This document shows positions 38,234-48,342 of a stretch of DNA of 64,000 nucleotides, in pieces. Numbering within the stretch: position 1 is the first letter of the stretch; each line of letters opens with the position of its first letter. Under the pieces are notes generated by a model. The model did no database searches, was not told the DNA's origin, and worked only from the letters and a program-made list of their open reading frames with translations. A program made the translations under genes and the position numbers. The DNA is from Chalciporus piperatus (Eukaryota; Basidiomycota; Agaricomycetes; Boletales; Boletaceae), in assembly GCA_038093975.1 (NCBI GenBank), contig JBBPTG010000003.1, positions 922,471 to 986,470 on the forward strand. The letters are read 5' to 3'.

Positions 38234-39863
38234 TTAGTAGAACTGGATCACTTCTGTGCTCAAAGAACCGGGGACCACAAAGTCTGTGCAACAAATCCTT
38301 CCTTGAAGCACGTCAAAGGTATCCACACGGCCAGAGATAAACTCCTGACATCCTTGAAAAGGCCTGCTACATACAGCCATGCACTTTTCTCCGCTGGCAT
38401 CTATTGAGAATTTGTTGACTGCATTCGTGGATGGGTTGAATGTATTCGCTCGCCAGAGGGGATGTGCGACGGTGAGTCCCCATCCGTATCCATCGTCGGA
38501 AGCTTGGAAAAAGAGGCGCTGTTGCATGCCGCTTGTGCGAAAGAGGTCCTGGACATTGACGGAGACAGGGAGAACGTCGTTGGAATGCGGATCCGCGTTA
38601 GGTAGTGCGAAGTCGAGAGAGGAGTAGGAGGTCCCAATAGCACTGTCGCTGGTACCCAGGCACCTTACATCAATATCCCCAGTGACAGGGTTGACGATAG
38701 CTTCACGTAGAATATTTGACGGGAAGGGGGCATCTTCAAACACAGTTTCGTGAGTGAGACGGAGTTCCCCAACATCAGCGTTAAGTTGTTGGGATCGATT
38801 GTGTACGAATGCCTGCAGGAGGTATATTTCGCGCTGGGGAAGTTCCGGACGAGGTTTCCACTTGCGAATGAGGATGAGAAGTCTACGGGACAGCAAAATG
38901 GTGGGAATAGCCGTGTGAGGGACTCTAATGTCCTAGATATGACTGAGGGGCAGTTTGACTTTGATAATGATGGCACTCACGAGGTTGGTGCTGAACGCTG
39001 GTAATCTATACTTTATCCATGTCCGGATGTCAATCATCAAAGGCGTAATCCTAGAAAAATACAAGAAGGGGTATCTGGCTTTGAATGGAATGTCTGTTCC
39101 CAGCGGTAGATTCATATCCATCACGGGCCCCGACAATATTCGAGTAAAGTCGTCTTCTTCCAGTTGGAAGATCAGCAACTTGCTAGATGCGGTCAATGTG
39201 GAGGATACTCGGAGCTGATGAGATATACGCACAAAGTAGTAGGCCGCCCTGAACGCAAGCTAGCGCTGGTGTCGTTGCGCACAAGCACAATAACTCGCTG
39301 AGCGTCTGGGCAATCCATAGAGCATGCATGGATCGATAATATGGGTTGATTGCTCTGCCATATGACTCGCTTTGCGTCCGCTTCAATATCCTCGGCGAGA
39401 ACTTCTGCTCCCTCAAACCAGATGAACAACCTTCCGAGTAAAAAGCTAAACGACGACCACGGGCCAAAACCTCGTGCAATACCCCGTAGGTGCAATGGTA
39501 TCTGTGGACCTTTGATGCGTTTTACTTGTCCGATATGCTGTGAAGTCCAGGTACTGGACATGCGATCCAAGTGGACTAGGGTGCGTTCGAGAAAGGATGT
39601 GGACTGCCACGGATATGGTCCCGATGGGTGAGGCAAGTGGGCATTGGAGTATAACAACTTCCACAGCTGTGGATCACACGAGATGTCGTTGAACTGCTTC
39701 GAAACCTGACGTTGTCGCGAATGGTCACAAAGGGAAGGGAACAGCGATTGGGGTGACAAACCAGACGGAGGCGGATTACCTCGCGGGGGGGCAAATAATG
39801 CAAGACATGAAGCACAAGCTCTTCAGGGATGAAAGAGTGTTTCTGTGTTTTAGGATCCCGCAT
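38234..39863 (-). CDS. F-box protein 1 (tandem copy)
   Basis: Likely substrate receptor of an SCF ubiquitin ligase. From the ATG at 39863 (MRDPKTQKHS) the F-box is PEELVLHVLHYLPPREVIRLRL, split by an intron, then VSKQFNDISCDPQLWKLL, the classic end of the motif. Downstream there is LHRMS-like LDRMSSTW, WSSFSFLLGRLFIW, VLVRNDTSASL, VSSTLTASSKLLIFQLEEDDF, and a last exon from LILIRKWKPRPELPQREIYLLQAF to TEVIQFY, stop at 38234. This layout is the usual fungal F-box plus beta-rich C-terminal substrate region. It has a near-identical paralogue at 42328-43981, an offset of 4,103 bp over the shared part. No frameshift seen. Substrate unknown. The mobile element lies 100 bp beyond its stop. Confidence 0.8.
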
Positions 39864-39953
39864 CTGCACGAGCAGGAGTTGAGCAGGAGTACCGCGCTGG
39901 CGGCTGATTTGATCTTGGGTGACACCACCACTAGTTCATGATCTACCCTCAAG

Positions 39954-40172
39954 TCCTTTGCTTGTGTCGCTCCACTTCTGTAACAATGTACAACATAGAG
40001 GTAGTTGGTGCTCTGAAACAATTTCCACTGGCAGCTGCCCCGCGCCGATGTTTACATGATCCTACCAAGGACTGGACATCTAGGGACTCATCTCAGAGTC
40101 GGCTAATTTGTAGTGTCCCGAACCTAATGCTGATTGTCCGTCCAGGCTGAGCGTCGGCGGTCCCACCGTTCC
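39954..40172. repeat. F-box upstream repeat (R), copy 2
   Basis: Sequence 5' of F-box gene 1, repeated at 35812-36027 beside Sub2. Absent 5' of F-box gene 2, where similarity stops at about 44042. Confidence 0.75.
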
Positions 40173-40380
40173 CCAGTAGCAGATCTGGACAAGGTTTTTT
40201 TCACGCTCCCGAACATCCTTCGGGGAGTGTTCCATCATCAAGTTCCTCCATCAGGAAAAGGTCACCCCTCTGGGGTGACTGCATGCAGGCAGTGCAGTCA
40301 ATCAGACCCCCAGAGAAGCCAACTGCTGACAGCTATGTCGGTTTCTGTCTGCAGTCCACGACAGTATGACAGTACGTAGC
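40173..40380. other. Unique spacer
   Basis: About 210 bp between repeat R and the next gene; not matched by anything else in the window. Confidence 0.4.
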
Positions 40381-40386
40381 AGCAGC

Positions 40387-41591
40387 TTAGCTTGTTGCAA
40401 CAAATGAATTCACTTTAATACTCTTACGACCCTCTGCAACCTCCTCCGAGTCTCCCTGATCCTCTTCCTGATCCTCAAGATTTCCTGCCACTGAGTCGCC
40501 CTCAAGCTCCTCCGAGTTGCCTTCAATATCTTCGTCATCACCGGGCGCATCGTCACTAGCCTCGTCGATCATCGCGCGATTATCTGCCTTGTTCCTCCTC
40601 GTCACCTTGGTCCAATTTCGGCCGAAAACCAGGGCGCAAGGTCACGTCGATCGCTCATACGGCCCACTTGCGAGGTCCTATCGCGTTCTCGCGTCCCCGA
40701 TTGGTTTTCGTGCGTCCGCGATCGTGCACAGGCCTATCTTTTTCACCCGTTTTTGTTTCCCCCTGATCTCGCTGAGGCGCTGGTGGACTTGGAGCTGGCG
40801 AACGAGAAGGTGCAGCTCTGTCGCTCCGTATCGAACCTGATACGACCGTCGAGGACTATGAACACGAATGTTTGAACAAGTTGACACTTGGGAGATCGTT
40901 TTTTATTTATTCTGATACGTGGGACGGCTCGTTTGGCATGACAAATGTCTTTTCGTACATGGTATAGTTGTCGGAGACCGGAATCGCGCCAGACATAGGG
41001 AGTGACGTCCGCTAAGAGCATACCCAACACAGCCCAAAGGACGACGAGAGCGAAGCAGGAGAGTGATTGCGTGAATAGGAAGTCGATGAATATTCGGAAA
41101 CCGACACCGATGTAGGTCGAAGGAACGGGGTTGTCGTCGTACAAAGTGGTGGAGGACTGCACCCTGTTCCATGGAGTCTTCGGTTGGTATGTCTCGTCGA
41201 GCATATCTCGCGACAACCCAGCCGTCCGATGCTTTGACGTGTCCGCTCGATTCGCTTTTTGCCCGCTCGTTCGCCTCCTCGAGTCCGTAATGCCGTCGAA
41301 TGGCTCTGGCTCGATGTGTCCGCTTCGACGCTCGAGGCCTTGACTAGCGCGCTCGAACCCTCCGATTCCGCTCATGACCCTCTCGAGTTTGTTAGGTAGT
41401 CCTCGTGGTTTGGTCCGCCTTTGTGACTCGTTTGGCATGCGTGATCGGGTCCATTCATAGTCGTTGCTGCCCAGTCTTTGTGGGGTGTCCGAGTTGTTCT
41501 CTGCACCAGTCGGTGCTCTGAATGCATCTTCAGTGTCGCTGGTAAGCTCTTCCTTCTGTTCGTCAAGCAGTATGCTCTGGAGGTTATCCAT
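40387..41591 (-). CDS. Hypothetical single-pass membrane protein
   Basis: I do not recognise this protein. The ATG at 41591 (MDNLQSILLDEQKEEL) begins a long polar stretch of about 150 residues rich in Arg, Ser and Glu, then one strong hydrophobic segment (FALVVLWAVLGMLLADV) at about 41000-41090, after FRIFIDFLFTQSL. Past DVTPYVWRDSGLRQL a short intron may join a helical stretch (VRYGATELHLLVRQLQVHQ) near 40770-40830. A further minus-strand frame at 40387-40605 is acidic (DDEDIEGNSEELEG) and might be the last exon. The frame can also be read without splicing to 40743. It sits between the two F-box copies and is not duplicated. Exon structure is uncertain. Confidence 0.45.
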
Positions 41592-42012
41592 CGAGTCTTC
41601 AATCGTGTTCACTGTCGAGTGTCCGTGGATGTCCTCGCTGTGTGTCCTTCAACTAATCCTGGGAATTGTGCATGTTTCGGGAGCGAGAAGTTGTGTGTTC
41701 AGTGGCGTTCAATGTTATGGAGTTGTGAAGGGCATGAGGTGCGAAGGCAAGGCACTTGACGAAAATTTTCACCATCCGCGGACTCGGTTGATGGTCATAT
41801 AGCCATGACCATGTATTACTGGTGAAGTATTGTAGTGGAGTGGTTAGTGTAGCATACAGTACATTTTTGCTAAGTATGGTGTCGCGTGTTCAACTCTTGT
41901 CCTCAACACGGAATTTACAAGATTTTCTGTCTAATTGGAATGCTGATGCGCAGGTGCTGGCAGTCACACAGTCGTGGCAGTGGCCGACAGTACCCTGACC
42001 TTTTCCTGATGT
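41592..42012. other. Intergenic, with a tRNA-like patch
   Basis: About 420 bp. The part at 41826-41925 has a box A-like TGGAGTGGTTAGTG and a weak box B-like TGTTCAACTCT, but its arms do not pair properly, so I do not call a tRNA. Confidence 0.4.
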
Positions 42013-42250
42013 CGATCAAGGTTGGCAGCTGTTGGCAGTCGAAAATGTTACCTTAGCGGGTTCGTCGGGATTTTCCCCCCCAGAGGACGCTCCTGAACTT
42101 CTGAGACATGTGCTGACTGTTGCAGACTTACCATCAGTCTGTGGCGAAAAGCGTAAAGAAAAATGAATCAGAAAATCATCCACCAGGGAGGCACCTATCA
42201 TTGTCAGGCCACTTCCCAGTGACAGTCTCATCTGGTTTCACTGTCAACCC
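42013..42250. repeat. F-box downstream repeat (L), copy 2 (empty site)
   Basis: Counterpart of 36196-36454. It continues without interruption into the sequence 3' of F-box gene 2, showing the pre-insertion arrangement of the element at 36464-38134. Confidence 0.8.
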
Positions 42251-42327
42251 TCAAGCTTTTGATTCGAAGCCAAGGAAATTCATTACGATAAGTGAGAAAC
42301 GCACAAGTCGCATGCATGTATCATATG

Positions 42328-43981
42328 CTAGTAGAACTGGATCACTTCTGTATTCAAAGAACCCCAACCGCCACCTGGATGGTGTGTGCAACAAATCCTT
42401 CCTTGAAGCACATCAAAGGTATCCGCGCGGCCAGAGATAAACTCCTGACACCCTTCAAACGGTTCACTGCATACAGCCATGCACTTCTCTCCGCTGGCAT
42501 CTATTGAGAATTTGTTGACTACAATCGCGGATGAGTCGAATGCATTCGCTCGCCAAGGGGGGGGATGTACGACAGCGAGTCCCCATCCGTATCCATCGTC
42601 GGAAGCCTGGAAAAAGAGGCGCTGTTGCATGCCACTTGCACGAAAGAGGTCCTGGACCTTGACAAATATGGGGAGAACGTCGTTGGAACGCGGATCCGCG
42701 CTAGGTAGCGCGAAGTCGAGAGAGGAGTAGGAGGTCCCAATAGCACTGTCGCTGGTACCCAGGCACCTTACATCAATGTCCCCAGTGACAGGGTTGACGA
42801 TAGCTTCACGTAGAATATATGTCGGGAGGGGGACATCTTCAAACACAGTTTCGTGAGTGAGACGGAGTTCCCCAACATCAGCGTTAAGTTGTTGGGATCG
42901 ATTGTGTACGAATGCCTGCAGGAGGTATATTTCGCGCTGGGGAAGTTCCGGACGAGGTTTCCACTTGCGAATGAGGATGAGAAGTCTACGGGACAGCAAA
43001 ATGGTGGGAATAGCCGTGTGAGGGACTCTAATGTCCTAGATATGACTGAGGGGCAGTTTGACTTTGATAATGATGGCACTCACGAGGTTGGTGCTGAACG
43101 CTGGTAATCTGTACTTTGTCCAGGTCCGGGTATCGATCACGAAAGGCGCAATCCCGGAAACGTACAAAAAAGGGTATTTGCCTTCGAATGTTATGTCTGT
43201 TCCCAGCGGTAGATCCATATCCATATCCATCACGGGCCCTGACAATATTCGAGTAGAGTCTTCTTCCAGTTGGAAGATCAGCAACTTGCTAGATGCGGTC
43301 AATGTGGAGGATACTCGGAGCTGATGAGATATACGCACAAAGTAGTAGGCCGCCCTGAACGCAAGCTAGCGCTGGTGTCGTTGCGCACAAGCACAATAAC
43401 TCGCTGAGCGTCTGGGCAATCCATAGAGCATGCATGGATCAATAATATCTCTTGATTGCTCTGCCATATGACTTGTTTTTCGTCCGCTTCAATATCCTCG
43501 GCGAGAATTTCTGCTCCCTCAAACCAGATGAACAACCTTCCGAGTAGAAAGCGAAACGACGACCACAGGCCAAAAACTGGAAGACCCCGTAGGGGCATAG
43601 TTACCTGTGGACCTGCGATGCGTTTTACTTGTCCCATGTGCTGTGAAGTCCAGGTACTGGACATGCGATCCAAGTGGACTAGGGTGCGTTCGAGAAAGGA
43701 TGTGGATTGCCACGGATATGGTCCCGATGGGCGAGGCAAGCGAGCATTGGAATATAACAACTTCCACAGCTGTGGATCGCGCGAGATGTTGTCGAACTGC
43801 TTCGAAACCTAATATTGTTACGAATGGTCACAAAGGGAAGGGAACAGCGATTGCCAGTGGGGTGACAACGCACCAGACGGAGGTGGATTACCTCGCGGGG
43901 GTTCAAATAATGCAAGACATGGAACACAAGTTCTTCAGGGAAGAAAGAGCGGGAGTATGTGCGTGTTTTAGGATCCTGCAT
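42328..43981 (-). CDS. F-box protein 2 (tandem copy)
   Basis: Near-identical paralogue of the gene at 38234-39863. ATG at 43981 (MQDPKTRTYSRS) is followed by PEELVFHVLHYLNPREVIHLRL, an intron (GTGCGT donor), then VSKQFDNISRDPQLWKML, LDRMSSTW, VLVRNDTSASL, LTASSKLLIFQLEEDSTRI and the terminal exon to TEVIQFY. Differences include a four-residue longer N-terminus, L-to-N in the F-box (LPPRE versus LNPRE) and a longer C-terminal insertion before the end (HHPGGGWGS in place of DFVVPGS). Over 42834-43110 it matches gene 1 base for base, exon and intron alike. It ends before the 44042 breakpoint. Substrate unknown; both copies look functional. Confidence 0.8.
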
Positions 43982-44400
43982 TTGCACGAGCTGGAGTGGA
44001 AAGAGGTGAAGCCCGCGCTGGTGACACCACCACTAGTTCATCTACCTGGACCTACCTCAGGGACCTCCAACCGTTGTTTGCACTAGCAGCGTTCTTGCAC
44101 AATACCGATAGTTCTGATGACTGACACTTTGACCACATCTCTCAGCCTTGGGGTCCAGCTACTGCATGCCGCCGTGAGGCTTGACCTGGTACGTCATATG
44201 GTTTCATTGTCGACCAATCCGCGACCTGTCACTCTGATCATCTCAAGGCCAAGACGCACCGATCATTATGATTCAGTCTGCGAGCATCGACACCTTCGTT
44301 CTCAACCAGCCACGCAAAGCTTCTCCAACGCCCACAGACATCGTTGCGGTCGTCACTTCCTCCGCAACGACAGGCGCGACGCCTTTTCTTCCGTTGCAAG
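43982..44400. other. Intergenic, end of duplication
   Basis: Similarity to the other F-box upstream flank stops at about 44042. Beyond that there is a possible minus-strand or overlapping plus-strand frame near 44238-44500 that I could not support as a gene; the region also carries the promoter of the next gene. Confidence 0.4.
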
Positions 44401-44943
44401 ATGGTGTCTTCCAAACCGCTCAATCTCTTCTCATGCGCCTTCATGCTCTTCACCAAGGCTTTCGTCGTCGTTTACATGGTCTCAGCGGGAGACTACGATG
44501 TTCTGAGCTGGAAGAACAGCCAGAAACACATCCAGGCACACCGGGTGAGTCTCTCCTGTCTCCCTTCTCCGGAGCTGGTTTCCTAACACCAAGTGTGCCA
44601 GAACCGTGTCCTCAAACAGCTCATGCTCGCCATCATCACGTTCCGCGTCGGCAGACACATGCTCAAACGCTCCGTCCTCTCATTCATCATCTTCTCCATC
44701 GTCGTCATCAAATTCCTCACGATTCAAGTCAAACTCGTCAAGCTCGCTCGGTCTCTCAAACCATTTCACGGACCCCTTCGTATCACAGCGTACATCTTCT
44801 TGTCAGGGGCGTTTTTCTATCTTAAACTGGTCATCGAGGTGTCGTGGGCGGTGTATTATATGATCATGCTTTGTAGGAATCCGTCGGTCAAGGATACGTG
44901 TGGGTTGTTGCTCGGTTTGGTGCGCTTACTCGATTGGAAATAG
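44401..44943 (+). CDS. Small multi-pass membrane protein, unknown
   Basis: I do not recognise the family. ATG at 44401 (MVSSKPLNLFSC) gives a first span (AFMLFTKAFVVVYMV), then DYDVLSWKNSQKHIQAHR, an intron (GTGAGT ... CCAG ending about 44600), and NRVLKQLMLAIITFRVGRHM. A second span (VLSFIIFSIVVIKFL) and a long hydrophobic C-terminal pair (ITAYIFLSGAFFYL, SWAVYYMIML) follow; it ends VRLLDWK, stop at 44941-44943. About 160 residues with three to four membrane helices. An overlapping frame (44268 onward, MIQSASIDTF) also reads well for about 80 residues and could be the true N-terminal exon in an alternative model; the hydrophobic pattern favours the model given. Confidence 0.5.
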
Positions 44944-45156
44944 AGTCTGGATTATTAGAGCGGATGATGCCTCGAAATGGATTATTGTTCGAAGGGAAGA
45001 TAATATAAAGCACGCTGTAGCGGTGTCTGCGTAAAAGTGGATACGGCAAACGGTCCTGCCGGCGACGACCTCATCGTCGCACGTGTGGCGTCAGCTTCTA
45101 ATCCACGATGCTGGGGCCATCCTAAGGCTGAAGGGTGCGAGCAGACAAAGGTCCGC

Positions 45157-45939
45157 TCAAGAACACCATAACCCATTGATGTCAATGGTGCGTCCATGAT
45201 CACTAACCGGTCCCCGCGTTGGCTGCATGTTTTCAAAAATGTCGCCCGAAGATGACGCCGAGGATTCGTATCCCCTCTCATCCCGAGCGGCGTTCTCCTC
45301 CTTTTCCAACCCTTCATCTTCTTCATCAAAGTTGAGCCCTTTGGACATTCGCTCGACGTCGTAATTCACATCCGCCAACATCCGTCTAACAAATCCATTG
45401 CCAGCGACGCTCGCCACCATATTTATAAACTCCTGCATGGTGGCCATCTCTTCCTCGAGTTCTGCTTCTGCCAACCCGACCTCGGCATACGCGTTGACGG
45501 CTTCGGCATGGGCTTCTTCGAGGCAATCTACGAGGAAGGCGCGTTGCCGTTGGACGTCGGCGAGCATCTGGAGGAGCCAGTTCGGATCTCTCTCATCGAG
45601 GGGAGGTGGCGGTGGATAGGTAAGTGCCATGAGGGGAGGGGAGAGCATTCGAACGGGAGGAGGGGGGATTTCTTCGAGGACTGAACGAAACTTTGATGGT
45701 GGGGGTGGCCCGTATTTTGGGAGCCAGTACCCATCTGCTGGAGGTGGGGGGAAGGGCTCGAAGGGCCATAGGACGAGGTCAGCGGCCTTGGGGGAGACCA
45801 AGGTTTGGGGTTGAGCGTTCTCAATTTCTAGAGACGCGATGGGGGGAAGCGAGGATCGTGGTTGAAAGTTCCCGATTTCTGTGGGCGTCATGGTTGAGAG
45901 TTGTGGTTGTGGTTGAACGGTCTCGATTTCTGTCGACAT
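45157..45939 (-). CDS. Hypothetical proline-rich protein with short internal repeats
   Basis: Single-exon frame of 260 residues, ATG at 45939 (MSTEIETVQPQPQLS). Residues 1-50 hold three imperfect copies of a 15-17 residue unit of the form (T/L)EIE/G-xx-QP-x, e.g. TEIETVQPQPQ, TEIGNFQPRSS and LEIENAQPQTL. Next is a Pro-rich region with PPPP runs, then a helical stretch (LQMLADVQRQRAFLVDCLEEAHAEAVNAYAEV) likely to form a coiled coil, and an acidic Ser-rich tail. No known domain; function unknown. The long open frame without introns supports it being a real gene. Confidence 0.55.
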   Translation of the reverse strand: MSTEIETVQPQPQLSTMTPTEIGNFQPRSSLPPIASLEIENAQPQTLVSPKAADLVLWPFEPFPPPPADGYWLPKYGPPPPSKFRSVLEEIPPPPVRMLSPPLMALTYPPPPPLDERDPNWLLQMLADVQRQRAFLVDCLEEAHAEAVNAYAEVGLAEAELEEEMATMQEFINMVASVAGNGFVRRMLADVNYDVERMSKGLNFDEEDEGLEKEENAARDERGYESSASSSGDIFENMQPTRGPVSDHGRTIDINGLWCS

Positions 45940-47150
45940 GATGGGGAAGAGTCGAGAGGTTTAAGGTAGGATTTGAGAGACGGTTTCGAGCCAAGGTAGC
46001 TGATGGGGGGAGTGTCTCGAACTTGGAGTTGGAACGTCTATTCCCCACAGGTTTGTTTCTTAAAGCAGACGCCGACCAACGCTTTGACCCTCGCATCTAA
46101 GCGAAGCGTACTGCAATTCCTATTGTCTGGCTTTGGTATGGCTTGTTCATGTGGGCCCAGTGTGGGTCTGTGGGAACTTCCAAGTCCGGACGGATGCTTG
46201 GACGTTCGAACGTTCCACCCTCGTCAGGACTTGGAAATGTGAAGTGTGACACCTGCCAGTGAACATCGCCAACTCCTCACTCACTAGTAGAGTGAAGCGA
46301 CGACTTTGAGCTTTGGCTGCTGCGAGTACGGTCAGTAACCGTAACCTCGGTTCCCCACTGCTAGCATAAGGTTACGACTCAGATGACGACAATGGCTATC
46401 GGGAATGTCTTGTCAGCAAGGACAAGGATCGGTCGTTCTTCCCCTCAAAGCGATGATCATGCGTGGACATGTTGACCTGAGCACACAGCAAATTTTGATG
46501 ACTTGAACAAAGCAACATCATGAACATGGTCAACCCGCCAGATGGCCCATCCTTACTATGTTCTGCTCAGTGCTACCCGGCTCTGGGCCGCTGGGCCCCA
46601 GCGATAAGACAATTGGGCCGGGCTTACCAGTGGTCCCTCTACGAACTGATGCAAATTGAAAATGTGAAACATTCGCGATCCGAGTTCATACTTGCCTGAT
46701 ACATAGGACTGTGAACTGGGGCCACATTACAGACGGTTATCGAAAGAAGCTCAGGCGATTTAGTGAAGTCATGAGTGGAGCTCGTCCCGGCAAAACAACG
46801 TAAGGATCTGTTCCCTGTGACTCCGTGAAAGGAAAGTGGCGAAGCGATGAAGAACTTGAACTTGAACTACGTTGCCGGGTTGGTGAGGGTCAGTGAAGTT
46901 GGCGAAATAGCCTACTAGCCTGAGTTACTCTTTGAGCAAGAATGGGCCCTGGATGAATATTTGCCATGACGATGCTGTCACGCGTCACGACTTGGTTCAT
47001 TGTGGAGTCTTGCTATGACGCCACCGAAGCGAGCCAAGAATTAGGGTGCGTAACAATGATGTCAGAATCACCCCCCTAAGGTGTGGTTATTAATATTATC
47101 CCAATTCACTATCCTCGTCGACATTTCCCCCTTGTCAGTGATTGTCGACA
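45940..47150. other. Intergenic 1.2 kb
   Basis: No coding sequence supported. It separates two divergently transcribed genes and so must include both promoters. No clear motif is seen. Confidence 0.5.
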
Positions 47151-47802
47151 ATGTTACACTCATCAACCAGTAGATGCGCGAGCGGTCTCACCCGCGCTAC
47201 CGCTACTGCGTCCCCGCAGATGCGCGGTTTCCGTACATCTACTTGCGCACAGTACTATTCGACGTCGTACAACGAGGAAAATGTCGTCCCCGACTTCTAC
47301 GTTAAGCACAAACAGCAACGTGCACGTCAACGATCCACTTCATCCACAGAATCAGTAAGTCTATTCTCCGTGGATCCTACTCATTAGCCGCTGACGAAGA
47401 ACGTTCCAGGACTCGTATTTGATGCGAGCGCTCACTGACTCGATCATGTCTGGCGATACCATTGCCACCACCCGTCGTCTCGGGGCGAAAGTGCCCGTCG
47501 AGCACCACAACGCGGAGGGTCATGTCTTCCACCCCTCCGGCTTCATCGTCCCAGGTCCCGGTCATACCAGCACGTCTGACGCGGCACGCGCAAAGGAGAG
47601 AGCGCGTGACGTGGACCTCGATCGCAAAGCACAGACGGCCGCCGTCGCCGAACGCGTCCTCGAGTCCGACTTTGATAGGGTTAAGGCTACTCATCAACTT
47701 CTCTCGCGCAAAGTACCGTTCGAGGTACGCGATCCAGATGGGACTTTCAAGCATATCAATGGGTTCGTCCCCCCAACGCCTGCTCACAAGTTCAGGCACT
47801 AG
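47151..47802 (+). CDS. Putative mitochondrial protein, unknown
   Basis: Two exons, 47151-47353 and 47412-47802, joined at TES/DSYLMRAL with clean GTAAGT and CCAG sites. The N-terminal 35 residues (MLHSSTSRCASGLTRATATA...MRGFRTSTCAQYYSTS) are Arg/Ser/Thr-rich without acids, resembling a mitochondrial presequence ending at an RxxS-type cleavage site. The rest has no domain I know: SIMSGDTIATTRRLGAKVPVEHH, VFHPSGFIVPGPGHT, a helical ARAKERARDVDLDRKAQTAAVAERV stretch and VRDPDGTFKHINGFVPPTP. The paired motifs (HHNAEGHVFHPSGFIVP and RDPDGTFKHINGFVPP) look like an internal repeat. About 195 residues. Function unknown. Confidence 0.65.
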
Positions 47803-48152
47803 GACAAGTGTTGGACGACAAAGAGTTAGGGAGTCGCCTCCACCAGGTGCAGTTCTCGTGATGGGGAGGACCATCCATACCACGGCTGGAGATTCTGAGG
47901 GGGAGGCATGTCGACGTTGCAGTTGGCATGAGTGACTGAAAGTCCAAGCAGTCTTGTACTCGTATGTAGCATACCAAGAAGCATTCCCGCATGGCTCGTT
48001 GCAATGTACATACCATTCCACAATGAAGTCGAGGTTATAATTCGTGTGTCACCGCATCAGGGAATGTGTGAATCATGAGAGGCATCTGTCCTGCTCAAAC
48101 TCTGCAACAAAATAAGGTTGATGGCGGACCTGATACGAAAAAAAAAAAAGTA
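47803..48152. other. Intergenic before tRNA-Tyr
   Basis: About 350 bp with no gene. It includes a 13-base A run at 48138-48150 that reads as a T run 3' of the minus-strand tRNA, a normal Pol III terminator. Confidence 0.6.
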
Positions 48153-48236
48153 TCCGACCTGCCTGGCTCGAACAGGCGACCTCAAGATGACGTTATCCAT
48201 TACAGTCTCGCGCTCTTCCAACTGAGCTAAGGTCGG
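48153..48236 (-). tRNA. tRNA-Tyr (GTA) with a short intron
   Basis: Reads CCGACCTTAGCTCAGTTGG at its 5' end and pairs it with AGGTCGG at its 3' end (7 bp acceptor stem). D-arm, T-arm (GCCTG TTCGAGC CAGGC) and an anticodon stem CGAGA/TCTTG are good. The anticodon is GTA in CTGTAA, followed by an 11-base intron just after position 37, as is usual for eukaryotic tRNA-Tyr. 84 bases in all. A poly-T stretch follows. Confidence 0.92.
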
Positions 48237-48342
48237 TTGTTGATCGCCGCAGAGAAAGAACATATCTCATCCTCTCAAGCACCTATTCCTCGACCCTACC
48301 TTCCTGAATCCTGTGACGCCGGTATTGTGCCCTCGGACCTGC

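Noticed and set aside
41826..41925. tRNA-like sequence with box A- and box B-like patches
   Set aside because: Acceptor and T-arms do not pair and no anticodon arm can be drawn; may be a tRNA-derived remnant but is not a tRNA.
44268..44500. Plus-strand frame beginning MIQSASIDTF that overlaps the small membrane protein
   Set aside because: Reads well for about 80 residues but ends without a supported splice into the following exons, while the hydrophobic frame continues cleanly.
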